64,000 nucleotides of DNA, taken from Variovorax sp. OAS795 (lineage in GTDB: Bacteria; Pseudomonadota; Gammaproteobacteria; Burkholderiales; Burkholderiaceae_C). The translations under genes and the position numbers were made by a program. The notes beneath the pieces were generated by a model, which had not been told where the DNA came from, made no database searches, and saw only the letters and a program-made list of their open reading frames with translations. Position 1 is the first letter of the stretch. Each line of letters starts with the position of its first letter. The stretch lies in assembly GCF_040546685.1 (NCBI RefSeq), contig NZ_JBEPOH010000002.1, positions 186,001 to 250,000 of the forward strand. Direction: 5' to 3'. Of this stretch, positions 53,066-63,853 are shown piece by piece.

Positions 53066-53818
53066 ATGAGCGAGAAGAAGCAGCAAGTGGTCCTCGTCAC
53101 CGGCGGCATGGGCGGCCTGGGCGAGACGATCTCCACCAAGATGGTCGATGCGGGCTACAAGCTCGCGGTGACCTATTCGCCGGGCAACAAGTCGCATGCC
53201 GACTGGGTGGCGCAGATGGCCGGGCGGGGCTACGAGATCCTGGCCGTGCCCTGCGACGTGGCCGACTACGACTCGTGCGCGCAGGCGGTGAGCCAGGTGC
53301 AGGCGGCCCTCGGCCCGGTCGACGTGCTGGTCAACAACGCCGGCATCACCCGCGACATGACCTTCAAGAAGATGGACCAGATCAACTGGAACGCCGTGCT
53401 GCGCACCAACCTCGACAGCCTGTTCAACATGAGCAAGCAGGTGGCCGACGGCATGGTGGACCGGGGCTGGGGCCGCATCATCAACGTCTCGTCGGTGAAT
53501 GGCTCCAAGGGCGCGTTCGGCCAGACCAACTACTCGGCCGCCAAGGCGGGCGTGCACGGCTTCACCAAGGCGCTGGCACTCGAGGTGGCGAAGAAGGGCG
53601 TGACGGTGAACACCATCTCGCCCGGCTACATCGGCACGAAGATGGTCACGGCCATCCCGAAGGAAGTGCTCGACAGCAAGATCCTGCCGCACATCCCCGT
53701 CGGCCGCCTGGGCAAGCCCGAGGAAGTGGCCGGACTGATCATCTATCTCGCCTCGGAAGAGGCAGCCTTCGTGACGGGCGCGAACATCGCCATCAACGGC
53801 GGCCAGCACATGCAATGA
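53066..53818 (+). CDS. phaB: Acetoacetyl-CoA reductase (PhaB)
   Basis: This 250-residue NADPH-dependent SDR reduces acetoacetyl-CoA to (R)-3-hydroxybutyryl-CoA. It has TGGMGGLGE, NNAGIT, the Ser in NVSSVNGSKGAFGQ and YSAAKAG, plus the PhaB-typical GYIGT. AAGGAGA in front of ATG 53066 decides the start over a longer in-frame extension. It follows phaA by 44 bases. Confidence 0.95.
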   Translation: MSEKKQQVVLVTGGMGGLGETISTKMVDAGYKLAVTYSPGNKSHADWVAQMAGRGYEILAVPCDVADYDSCAQAVSQVQAALGPVDVLVNNAGITRDMTFKKMDQINWNAVLRTNLDSLFNMSKQVADGMVDRGWGRIINVSSVNGSKGAFGQTNYSAAKAGVHGFTKALALEVAKKGVTVNTISPGYIGTKMVTAIPKEVLDSKILPHIPVGRLGKPEEVAGLIIYLASEEAAFVTGANIAINGGQHMQ

Positions 53819-53828
53819 ACGCACGACC

Positions 53829-54482
53829 ATGATCCTCAAAAACGGCATCGATCAGGCCGCACTGATCGACAAGTTCACCGACGCCACCGCCAAGCAGGGC
53901 GAAGCCCTGCGCAAGGCGGTGCACGAGGCCACGCTCAAGGGCCTGCAGGGCCGCGAGCTCACGCTCGCGAACATCCGACAGGTGCTGGGCACGGTCACCA
54001 AGGCAGCCTCGGCCGGCGCGGCGGGCAGCAAGCTGCCCGCGCCCGACGTCGAAGCGCTGCTGGCCAAGGCCTTCGCCGGCATGGACGGCGCGCTGGAGCA
54101 GGCGGTGGTGGCCAACCAGCGCGCGCTGCAGCAACTGGTCGACCAGGGCGTGAGCCTGCGCGAGACCCAGCTCAAGAAGGCGCTGGTCGACATCGCGAAG
54201 ATGGAGGACACGCTGCTTGCCAGCGTGCGCAAGGCGGCGCCGGCCGACGGCCCGTGGACCGGCGTGTTCCAGGCGATGCAGGGCAAGACGACCGGCACCG
54301 GGGCGCGGGCGTCGGTCGCGCTCGAGCAGCTCATGGAAGACACGCAGAAGAACCTGCGTGACGGCCGCGCGATGAGCCTGCGCGCCACTCAGGCGATGCT
54401 CGACAGCTACGCCACGCTGGCGAGCGGCGTGCTGATCGGCATGTCGGAGGCCCTGAAGCAGGGCGGCGCGGCCAAGCGATGA
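53829..54482 (+). CDS. Phasin-like helical protein of the PHB locus
   Basis: This 217-residue protein is almost wholly helical and Ala-rich, with long amphipathic heptads (GLQGRELTLANIRQVLGTV; DGALEQAVVANQRALQQLVD). Position right after phaB (10 bases) suggests a PHB granule-associated phasin or a DUF6781-type family member. No strong motif proves it. It may coat granules or regulate phaC. Confidence 0.7.
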   Translation: MILKNGIDQAALIDKFTDATAKQGEALRKAVHEATLKGLQGRELTLANIRQVLGTVTKAASAGAAGSKLPAPDVEALLAKAFAGMDGALEQAVVANQRALQQLVDQGVSLRETQLKKALVDIAKMEDTLLASVRKAAPADGPWTGVFQAMQGKTTGTGARASVALEQLMEDTQKNLRDGRAMSLRATQAMLDSYATLASGVLIGMSEALKQGGAAKR

Positions 54483-54528
54483 CCCCAGCCGGCGGCGGCC
54501 GCGCCGCCGCCGGCGCGAAAGGAACCTG

Positions 54529-55938
54529 ATGGACGCCCTGATCCTCGCCCGCATGCAGTTCGCGGCCAACATCACTTTCCACATCCTGTTTCCCACCATC
54601 AGCATTGCGCTGGGCTGGCTGCTGCTGTTCTTCCGCTGGCGCTGGCTGCGCACGCGCGGCGGCGGCGATGCGGCATCGGCGCAAGGCTGGCTCGATGCCT
54701 ACCGCTTCTGGACCAAGGTGTTCGCGCTGACCTTCGCGCTCGGCGTGGTCAGCGGCATCACCATGAGCTTCCAGTTCGGCACCAACTGGCCGGGCTTCAT
54801 GGAGCGGGTGGGCAACGTGGCCGGGCCCCTGCTGGGCTACGAGGTGCTCACCGCGTTCTTCCTGGAGGCGGGCTTTCTCGGCGTGATGCTCTTCGGCCAT
54901 GGCAAGGTCAGCGAGCGCGTGCACCTGATGTCGACGTTCATGGTGGCCTTCGGCACCACGCTCTCGGCGTTCTGGATCCTGGCGCTCAACTCGTGGATGC
55001 AGACCCCCGCGGGCCACGAGATCGTGGACGGGGAATTCCATGTCGCGAGCTGGCCCGCGGTGATCTTCAATCCGTCGTTCCCGTACCGCTTCACCCACAT
55101 GCTGCTGGCCTCGGCGCTGACCTGTGCGTTCCTTGTGGTCGGGCTGTCGGCGTGGCAGGTGCTGCGCGGCGTGGGGCAGCGCAGCGCGGCGCGGGTGATG
55201 CGCGTGGGCCTCACGCTCGCCGCGGTGCTGGTTCCGCTGCAGATCGTGGTGGGCGACATGCACGGCCTCAACACGCTCGAGCACCAGCCCGCGAAGATCG
55301 CCGCGATGGAAGGCGTGTGGGAGACCGGGCGCGGCGTGCCGCTGCTGCTGTTCGCCGTTCCCGACGCCGCGGCGCGCAAGAACCATTTCGAGATCGCGAT
55401 CCCCCATGTCGCGAGCCTGATCCTCACCCACAAGGCCGACGGCGAGATCCGCGGGCTCAACGATTTTCCCGGCGCGCACCCGCCGCCGCTGCCGATGTTC
55501 TTCGCCTTCCGCATCATGGTCGGCATGGGCATGCTGATGCTCGCTTCGAGCTGGCTCGGATGGTGGCTGTACCGGCGCACCCGATGGCAGCCGGCGCGCT
55601 TGCCGCGCGCGCTGCTGTGGCTCTTCGCGGGCATGACCTTCTCGGGCTGGGTCGCGACCGTCGCGGGCTGGTACGTCACCGAGATCGGCCGCCAGCCCTA
55701 CGTCGTCTACGGGCTGGTGCGAACGGCCGACGTGGTGTCCAAGGTCCCGTCGGAGATGATCGCGCTCACGCTGGCGCTCTACGTCGCGCTGTACCTCGCG
55801 CTCATCGTGGCCTACGTCGCGGTGCTCGGGTACATGGCCGGCAAGCCCGACGAGGTGCTGGCCACCGAGGCCGTGGAACGCGCCGCAACGCCGCCGGGCG
55901 CCATCACCTCGCCGGTCCTGGAAGGAGGCCGCGCATGA
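54529..55938 (+). CDS. cydA: Cytochrome bd ubiquinol oxidase subunit I (CydA)
   Basis: This 469-residue subunit I has heme ligands in the first helix (FHILFP), the quinol motif GRQPYVVYG and nine membrane helices. The short length suggests a short Q-loop as in cyanide-insensitive oxidases rather than E. coli cytochrome bd-I. It oxidises ubiquinol and reduces O2 without pumping. It overlaps cydB by four bases (ATGA). Confidence 0.93.
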   Translation: MDALILARMQFAANITFHILFPTISIALGWLLLFFRWRWLRTRGGGDAASAQGWLDAYRFWTKVFALTFALGVVSGITMSFQFGTNWPGFMERVGNVAGPLLGYEVLTAFFLEAGFLGVMLFGHGKVSERVHLMSTFMVAFGTTLSAFWILALNSWMQTPAGHEIVDGEFHVASWPAVIFNPSFPYRFTHMLLASALTCAFLVVGLSAWQVLRGVGQRSAARVMRVGLTLAAVLVPLQIVVGDMHGLNTLEHQPAKIAAMEGVWETGRGVPLLLFAVPDAAARKNHFEIAIPHVASLILTHKADGEIRGLNDFPGAHPPPLPMFFAFRIMVGMGMLMLASSWLGWWLYRRTRWQPARLPRALLWLFAGMTFSGWVATVAGWYVTEIGRQPYVVYGLVRTADVVSKVPSEMIALTLALYVALYLALIVAYVAVLGYMAGKPDEVLATEAVERAATPPGAITSPVLEGGRA

Positions 55939-56943
55939 ACACGGTCGCGAACTTCGATGCCGCACTGCCGGTGATCTTCATGGTGCTCATGGGCGGTGTC
56001 GATGCTGGTCTACGTGGTCAGCGATGGCTACGACCTGGGCGTGGGCATGCTCATGCACCGTGCCACCGATGCCGAGAAGGACGTGATGATCGCCTCCATC
56101 GGCCCGTTCTGGGACGCCAACGAAACCTGGCTGGTGCTGGGTGTGGGCATCCTGCTGGTTGCGTTTCCGAAGGCGCACGGGCTGGTGCTCGGCGAGCTCT
56201 ACCTGCCGGTGGCGCTGATGCTCGTCGGCCTCACGCTGCGCGGCGTGGCCTTCGACTTCCGCGTGAAGGCGCGCGACAGCCACAAGCGCACCTGGGACCG
56301 GCTCTTCTTCGCAGGCTCCACGCTGGCCTCGGTGGCGCAGGGCTGGATGCTCGGGCGCTACATCAGCGGCTTCGGCACCGGCTGGAACTATCCCCTGTTC
56401 GCCGCCGCCATTGCGGTGGCGCTGCCGATGGCCTACGTCCTGATGGGCGCGGCCTGGCTCGTCATGAAGACCGAGGGCGCGCTGCAGGAGCGCGCCGTGC
56501 AATGGGCGCGCACCGCATGGGCGCCGATGGTGGGCGGCATGGTGCTGATCTCGATGGCCACGCCATGGATCAGCCCCGAGGTGCGCGCGCGCTGGTTCGC
56601 CTTGCCCGAGATCCTGGCGCTCGCCGCGATCCCGCTGATGACGGGCGTGGCGCTGCTGGCGGTGCGCGGGCTGCTGGACACGCGCATGGTGCGCGGGCCG
56701 GTCTGCTGGCTGCCCTTCGTTCTGCTCATCATGGTGTTCGTGCTCGGCTTCCTCGGGCTGGCCTACAGCATTTACCCGTATGTGGTGATCGGCCAGCTCA
56801 CGATCTGGCAGGCCGCGAGCAGCGCGCCGGCGCTCAAGGTCATCCTGGTGGGGGCCTGCATCTCGGTGCCCGCCATCGTGGGCTACACCGTCTTTTCCTA
56901 CCGGGTCTTCCATGGCAAGGCTGGCGAATTGCACTATGCCTGA
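55935..56943 (+). CDS. cydB: Cytochrome bd ubiquinol oxidase subunit II (CydB), split by a one-base insertion
   Basis: Reading starts at ATG 55935 (MNTVANFDAALPVIFMVLMG) and the CydB sequence continues in the next frame as SMLVYVVSDGYDLGVGML from 55999. An extra G at 55995/55996 (GGCGGTGTC instead of GGCGTGTC) explains this. Removing it gives a 335-residue CydB of the usual length with about eight membrane helices and the GRYISGFGTGWNYP region. The frame is otherwise intact. I see no small CydX gene downstream. Confidence 0.9.
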
Positions 56944-57034
56944 CCGGGTGCCGGCACGGGACGAACCGCCACGGCCTGCCGGCCACCGGGCTGGCACTGA
57001 TGCGGCCTTCACGGGCTTGTGCAATAACGGCTTC

Positions 57035-58866
57035 ATGATTTCACGGGAGCCGGCACGGCGCTTCGACTTGCCTACTCACACACCCGGACGCTGGCGCGGC
57101 CTTCCGCGCTGGATCGGCGCCTTGGCCCTCGTGGCCCTGGCCGCCGTCGCCGGCCACCACCTGGCCATGCACAACGGCCTGGACCGGCTGCGCGATGCGG
57201 CCGACCACCGCCTCGACATGCTCGCGACGGGGCTGGACGCCGACCTGGCCCGCTTCGAATATCTACCCGCCTTGATGGAGATGACGCCCATCGTCCCGGC
57301 GCTGCTTGGAACGCCCACGGACGCTGCGCTGCGCGATGCGGTGAACCGCTACCTCGATGGCGTCAACGCCACGGCCGGCGCCGAGATGCTCTATGTGCTC
57401 GACGGCGGCGGCACCTCGCTCGCGGCCTCCGACTGGGACCGGCCCGGGACCACCGTGGGCCAGGACCTGTCGTTCCGCCCCTACGTGATCGATGCGCTCG
57501 GGCAGGGCAGGGGCCGCTTCTACGGCGTGGGCATCACCAGCCGCAAGCCGGGCTACTACCTCTCGTACGCGCTGCGCCGCGGCCAGCCCACGCGCGGCGT
57601 GGTGGCCGTCAAGGTCAACCTCGAGGAGGCCGAGCGCGCCTGGCGCAAGCTCCCGGGCGACGTGGTGCTGATCGACCAGCGCGGCGTCGTCATCCTGTCC
57701 AGCCGCGAGGACATCAAGTTCCGCCCGATGCTGCCGATGGACGGCCTGCAGCGCGCCGAGGTGCAGCGCTCGCGCCCCTACGGCGAAGCCGCGCTGCAGC
57801 CGCTGCAATGGACGCAGAAAGAGGTGCTGGGGCGCGACGTGCAGGTCATCGCACTCGACGGCGTGGACCAGCTGGCCTCCACGCGCAAGCTGCGCGGCGC
57901 GCCCTGGCAGCTGGTGGTGCTCGACGAACTGGCGCCGGTGCGGGTGGGCGCGCGCAATGCGGCCATCACCGCCAGCCTCGCGATGGCGGTGCTGCTCCTG
58001 CTGGCGGTCACCTTGTGGCAGCGCCGCCGCGCGGTGCGGCAGAAGCTCGCCAACCAGGCCGCGCTGCAGGCCGCCCACGACACCCTCGAATCGACCGTCG
58101 CCGCGCGCACCGCGCAGCTGCGCGCCGCACAGGGCGAGCTGGTGCATGCGGGCAAGATGGCCGCGCTGGGCCAGATGTCGGCCGGCGTGGTGCACGAGCT
58201 GAACCAGCCGCTCACCGCCATGCGCGCGCTCTCGGAAAGTGCCGGCATCCTGCTGGACAAGAACCGGGTCGACGACGTGCACGCCAACCTGCAGCGCATC
58301 CGTGGCCTGGTCGACCGCCTGGCGCGCCTGACCTCGCAGCTCAAGACCTTCGCGCACAAGAGCGAGCTGCCGCTGGCGGCGCTGCCGGTGGCTCGGGCCG
58401 TGGCGGACGCGCAGGCCATCGTCGCCGAAGCCACGAGGAAGAACGGCATCACGATCGAGGTCGACCTGCAGCCCGCGGGCTTGAGCGTCATGGCCGAGGA
58501 GGCCGCGCTCGGCAGCGTGCTGGTCAACCTGATGCGCAACGCCATCGAGGCGATGCAGGAGTCGCCCGGGCGCACGCTGCGGATCGAGGCGCGGCCGCAT
58601 GAAGGCCGCGTGATCCTGCGCGTGAGCGACACCGGCCCGGGCATTCCGCCCGGCATCCTGCCGCGCCTGTTCGAGCCCTTCGTCACCAGCAAGCCGGCGG
58701 GCACCGGGTTGGGCCTGGGCCTCGTGATCTCGGCACAATTGGTGCGCGCCATGGACGGCACGCTGCGCGCCGCCAACCTGCCCGAAGGCGGGGCCTGTTT
58801 CATCGTGGACCTGCCGGCCGCCCTGCAGGCCATTCTTATTCCCACCCCCACAGGAGTGATCCACAA

Positions 58867-58870
<4 letters not shown>
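57035..58870 (+). CDS. dctB: C4-dicarboxylate sensor kinase (DctB)
   Basis: This 611-residue sensor kinase has two membrane helices (about residues 26-45 and 308-328) bracketing a periplasmic double-PAS-like sensor domain (GQDLSFRPYVIDALGQGRGRFYG), as in DctB. The kinase part has phosphoacceptor His387 in GVVHELNQPLTAMRAL, N-box (NLMRNAIEAM) and G-boxes (DTGPGIPPG, GTGLGLGLV). Its gene overlaps dctD by four bases. It should phosphorylate DctD when dicarboxylates are present; dctA lies in the same block. Confidence 0.93.
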
Positions 58871-60231
<1,361 letters not shown>

Positions 60232-60342
60232 GAACTGAATGGGGCGGGGCGCATTGCGTGAGAAGCCAAGGCTTCGCAGCAGGTGTGGGTCAGAGGTGGG
60301 GAACATCGCTGCCTCTTGCAAGCGAGGCTGGTTGGCGTACGA

Positions 60343-60360
60343 TGTCTAATATTTTGGACA
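60343..60360. promoter_or_regulatory. Operator of the XRE/AbiEii toxin-antitoxin locus
   Basis: TGTCTAA-TATT-TTGGACA is an inverted repeat with one mismatch, ending 19 bases before the XRE gene. It is AT-rich against the GC-rich background, as expected for the promoter region bound by the XRE antitoxin. Confidence 0.5.
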
Positions 60361-60379
60361 TTTCTCGCTGCGATCTGCC

Positions 60380-60871
60380 ATGAACCTCATTGACATCGGC
60401 CATGCTGTTCGAGCGCGGCGCGCTGAGCTGGGTCTGTCCCAGGCACAGTTGGCGCACATGAGCGGCCTGTCCCGCCAGACCCTGGTGGGCTTGGAAAATG
60501 GCGGTCTGAGCGACCTTGGCGTCAACCGCGCGGGGCTGGTGATGGCTGTGCTCGGCTTGGACAGCCCAAAGCCGGATACGCTGGCCCGGCGCAAGAAGCG
60601 CGGCCTGTGGATGGCGGCGAAGACAGCCAGTGTCAGCTATGCGCGTGAACTGGACCCCGAGGCGCTGGAGCAGGCGCTGGTCAGCGGCGACGTGCCGCCT
60701 CCATTCGCCCCGCACCTGACCCATTTGCTCGACGAAGCGCCTGTGCCGATCGTCGTGATGGCCGTGGAAGAGACGGCCTCGCGCGCGCACCTGCCTCCCC
60801 GGCAGATCTGGCGCAACGTGGCGAAGTTGGCCGAGTCCTTGTCCGTGCACCGCCGGGCGCTGTGGGCATGA
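60380..60871 (+). CDS. XRE-family antitoxin
   Basis: This 163-residue protein has an N-terminal helix-turn-helix (IGHAVRARRAELGLSQAQLA, then MSGLSRQTLVGLENGG) and a C-terminal region with no known match. It overlaps the next gene by four bases (ATGA). In related loci an XRE-type protein is paired with an AbiEii/MenA-like nucleotidyltransferase, acting as antitoxin and repressor. Confidence 0.82.
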   Translation: MNLIDIGHAVRARRAELGLSQAQLAHMSGLSRQTLVGLENGGLSDLGVNRAGLVMAVLGLDSPKPDTLARRKKRGLWMAAKTASVSYARELDPEALEQALVSGDVPPPFAPHLTHLLDEAPVPIVVMAVEETASRAHLPPRQIWRNVAKLAESLSVHRRALWA

Positions 60872-61524
60872 AATCCAGGGCATTGCGCGGCGGTCCCTGG
60901 GAGAAGCTGTTCCCACGGGCGCTGATGCTGATCGATGAAATCAGCCGATACGGTGGGATCGCGGATCCTTTCTGGACCTTGGGTGGTGGGACCGTGCTGA
61001 TGTTCCGCTTCCACCATCGGTTGAGCAAAGACATCGACATCTTCGTGCCAGACCCTCAGTACCTCGGCTTCGTCACGCCTCGGTTGAGCGACACGGCGGC
61101 GGACCTGACGCAGGATTACACCGAGCAGCCTGGCGCCTTCGTCAAACTTCAATTCGAGGAAGGCGAAGTCGACTTCGTCGCCGCACCGAACCTGCTGGAT
61201 GACGCCTGGGAAACCTGGGACATCGGTGGCCGCTGCGTGAAGGTCGAGACGGCCGCCGAAATCATTGCCAAGAAGATGTATCACCGTGGCGACCGGGCCA
61301 CCGCGCGCGATCTGTTCGACTTTGCGCTCGTCATCGAGCGCGAGCCCCAGCAGCTTTTAGCGGCAACGCCGTTCCTGCGGCGCCACCGAGAGCCATTTCT
61401 GTCTCAGATCCGGCAGCCGCATGCCGGATTGCGCGCCGCTTTCGACGCCATCGCTACGCTGGACTACAAGCCGGGATTCGACCATTGCGTGACCGTGGTT
61501 GGGGAGTTCCTGGTCAGCATCTAG
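60868..61524 (+). CDS. AbiEii/MenA-type nucleotidyltransferase toxin
   Basis: This 218-residue protein is of the nucleotidyltransferase AbiEii/AbiGii family. The signature is GGGTVLMFRFHHRLSKDIDIF, with the GG and DxD residues that bind metal and NTP, and KKMYHRGDRATARDLFDFA later. Such toxins transfer nucleotides to tRNA or other RNAs. ATG 60868 overlaps the XRE stop, favouring it over GTG 60862. It is convergent with the amidase gene, 19 bases away. Confidence 0.83.
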   Translation: MKSRALRGGPWEKLFPRALMLIDEISRYGGIADPFWTLGGGTVLMFRFHHRLSKDIDIFVPDPQYLGFVTPRLSDTAADLTQDYTEQPGAFVKLQFEEGEVDFVAAPNLLDDAWETWDIGGRCVKVETAAEIIAKKMYHRGDRATARDLFDFALVIEREPQQLLAATPFLRRHREPFLSQIRQPHAGLRAAFDAIATLDYKPGFDHCVTVVGEFLVSI

Positions 61525-61543
61525 TCTCCGGGCAGCCCGACAT

Positions 61544-63853
61544 CTACCTACCATCTGCCTTGTGTTGCGCGCTTATCCCCGGCCCCACCCCGAAGCGGTG
61601 CAGCACGTTCCCGAGCAGTTTCCCGAACAGCGGGTCGCTGCCGATCACCCAGGCCGCACCGACGGCGCCGGCGTGGAACACGCGCCCGCCTTGCGGCCGC
61701 TCCCAATAGATCATCTCGGCTGAAAGCCCGTCGAGGGAGTCGGTGGGCCGCGAGTGGCAGTCGAGGTAGGTGTCCAGCTTTCCCGGAATGCGCCGGATGC
61801 CGTTGGCGATGACCTCGATGCCCTCCTGCGCGACAGGCAGGCAGGTGCCCGGGAGGTGGTGCCTGGTCATCTTCGCGAGCGTCGAGAGCGTCAGGTCCCA
61901 CTCGTGGCCGATGGCGCGCGGCAGTCCGCCGCCGGGTGCATGGCCGAAGGTCTCGCCCTTGGCGAGGCCGAGCGGCTGCGGGTCGTTGAAGAGGGGGTGC
62001 GCCGGCCGCTCGACGTGGTAGACGCCGAAGTCGTCGCCGTCGGCGAAAGCCCAGCCCGCCGTCTCCAGGCCGATGATGCCGGCGGCCGGCCGGCCCGACG
62101 CCTTGAGCCTCCCGCCGCGCGCCCAGTCCTGGCTGTGGTACTGCTCGCCGAAAGCGCCGGCCGGCGGACCGATGGGCGGCCTGGCGTCGTCGTGATCGGG
62201 CCCGTTGACCTTGCGCTGCTCCATGACGGTGAAGTTCTCGTCATAGCTCACGCGCAGGTACATGGTGTTGCCCGAGAGCACCACAGCGCTGCCGCCACGC
62301 CGCAGGAAATCGTCCAGCGCCTCGACGCCGGGCAGCGACCAGTATTCGCTGTGGCCGTTGACGATGACGGTCTTGTAGCGCGCGAGCAGCGACGGATCGC
62401 GGTGCAGGTCGATGTCGCCGATCACGTCGTAGTCGTAGCCCTGCCTTTCGAGCCACACGTGCAGGTGGCGCTCGAGCCGCGTCCACTGGCTGAAGCCGCT
62501 CTCCGCCGGGTCGTAGAGCGCATTGGGGCTGGCATTGGGCCAGGGCATGCGCAGGCCGACCTGGTAGCAGGGCTGGCCATGGCGGTGGTAGACGTAGCTG
62601 CTGAAGGCGGGCGCGTCGGGATGGCTGCTCGCAAGGCCTTCCGAGCGGCGCGGCCACACCGGATCGTCGGCCACGTTCTTCGCGAAAGGCGTGGTGGCGT
62701 ACGCGAGCCAGCTGTTCACGGCACACAGCACGAGGATCGGCGCCGGCGCCGCATGCGCGGGCTTGCGCACGATGAAGGTGATGTCGTAGTCCGCCTTGCG
62801 CCCTTCGATCTCGAAGCGCGCGCGGCCGACGTAGACGCCGGAGCGGGCATCGTCCGGCACGCGGAATTCGTGCACCGCGTCCCAGCGGCAGTCGTAGAGA
62901 TCGTCGCCCGCAAAGCGCAGCCCATGCCCTCGCGTCGGATCGTGCAGCGGGTCGTAGGGCGACTCGTCATCCTCGTACAGGCCGACCTTGCCGGGCTCGA
63001 ACGCGGGGCCTACGATCATCCAGGTCGCGTGGTTGACGATGCGACCGGTGCGCTGATAGCCGCTGGCATCGGCCACCAGCGAGCCGCGTTCTTCGCGCAG
63101 CGGCCAGCAGGCGAGGACCGAGCGGCCGGTCGCGATGGCCAGGCCGCGTTGCGCGTGGCGAGCGGCAATCTCACCGGCGGACAGCGCGCGGCCGTACAGC
63201 GCCGGCATGACGAGGTCCGCTTCGAGGAACAGGTCGGCCTGGCCGCCGATGCCGCTGGCGCCGAGCCGCAGCGGCGCCGCAGGCGGCGTGAGGGCCTGCG
63301 CCGCGGGCCACTCGGCCACGCAGTGCGCGTCGATGTAGAGCATCGCGAGCTGGCCGTCCCAGGTCGCGGCGATGTGCTGCCAGCGGCGCGCCTCGAGCCG
63401 GCCGTGCGATGGCGCGGCGTGGCCTCCGAGGTGAAAGGACAGGGCGCCGCCCGGCTCGATGAAGAGACCGAAGCCGGCTTGCGCGGGATCGTCGTGCTGG
63501 CTCGCGATGGCCTGCCGCACGTCGACCGTCCAGGGCTTGATCCAGCACTCGAAGCTCAAGCCACGCAACGGCAAGCCGGCGGGCAGGCCGCGCTCGACAT
63601 GCACGTAGGAGCCCGGGTGGATCGGCTGGACCCGCGCCCGATGTGGCGCAAACGCCTCCAGCGCCTCGTCGTCGCTGCGGCCTTCGACATCGCTGCCCAG
63701 CCGGCAGACCGCGAAGTCGTAAGGCACGTCGCTGCTGAGGTGGAAGCGGATCGGATCGCCCGCCGCCACGGTCTTGGCGTCGGCGTAGCCGTGCAGGCCA
63801 GGCAGCGTGAGCGGTTTGTGCGGCGGGATCGGCTGCGAGGTGGTGGCCGTCAT
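61544..63853 (-). CDS. dmfA2: N,N-dimethylformamidase large subunit-like protein
   Basis: This 769-residue protein matches the large subunit of N,N-dimethylformamidase (about 760 residues) in order: a LamG-like jelly roll (LRGLSFECWIKPWTV, residues ~100-250), then the catalytic domain. Candidate active-site residues are Tyr385 (WLAYAT), Tyr422 (VYHRHG), His501 and Glu503 (NGHSEYW). The spacing of the last three (79 and 2) equals that of Tyr440, His519 and Glu521 in the Paracoccus enzyme, which has a 2-Tyr-1-carboxylate iron centre. No small-subunit gene is next to it. It overlaps the Bug receptor gene by four bases, so amide uptake and hydrolysis are probably linked. Confidence 0.87.
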   Translation of the reverse strand: MTATTSQPIPPHKPLTLPGLHGYADAKTVAAGDPIRFHLSSDVPYDFAVCRLGSDVEGRSDDEALEAFAPHRARVQPIHPGSYVHVERGLPAGLPLRGLSFECWIKPWTVDVRQAIASQHDDPAQAGFGLFIEPGGALSFHLGGHAAPSHGRLEARRWQHIAATWDGQLAMLYIDAHCVAEWPAAQALTPPAAPLRLGASGIGGQADLFLEADLVMPALYGRALSAGEIAARHAQRGLAIATGRSVLACWPLREERGSLVADASGYQRTGRIVNHATWMIVGPAFEPGKVGLYEDDESPYDPLHDPTRGHGLRFAGDDLYDCRWDAVHEFRVPDDARSGVYVGRARFEIEGRKADYDITFIVRKPAHAAPAPILVLCAVNSWLAYATTPFAKNVADDPVWPRRSEGLASSHPDAPAFSSYVYHRHGQPCYQVGLRMPWPNASPNALYDPAESGFSQWTRLERHLHVWLERQGYDYDVIGDIDLHRDPSLLARYKTVIVNGHSEYWSLPGVEALDDFLRRGGSAVVLSGNTMYLRVSYDENFTVMEQRKVNGPDHDDARPPIGPPAGAFGEQYHSQDWARGGRLKASGRPAAGIIGLETAGWAFADGDDFGVYHVERPAHPLFNDPQPLGLAKGETFGHAPGGGLPRAIGHEWDLTLSTLAKMTRHHLPGTCLPVAQEGIEVIANGIRRIPGKLDTYLDCHSRPTDSLDGLSAEMIYWERPQGGRVFHAGAVGAAWVIGSDPLFGKLLGNVLHRFGVGPGISAQHKADGR

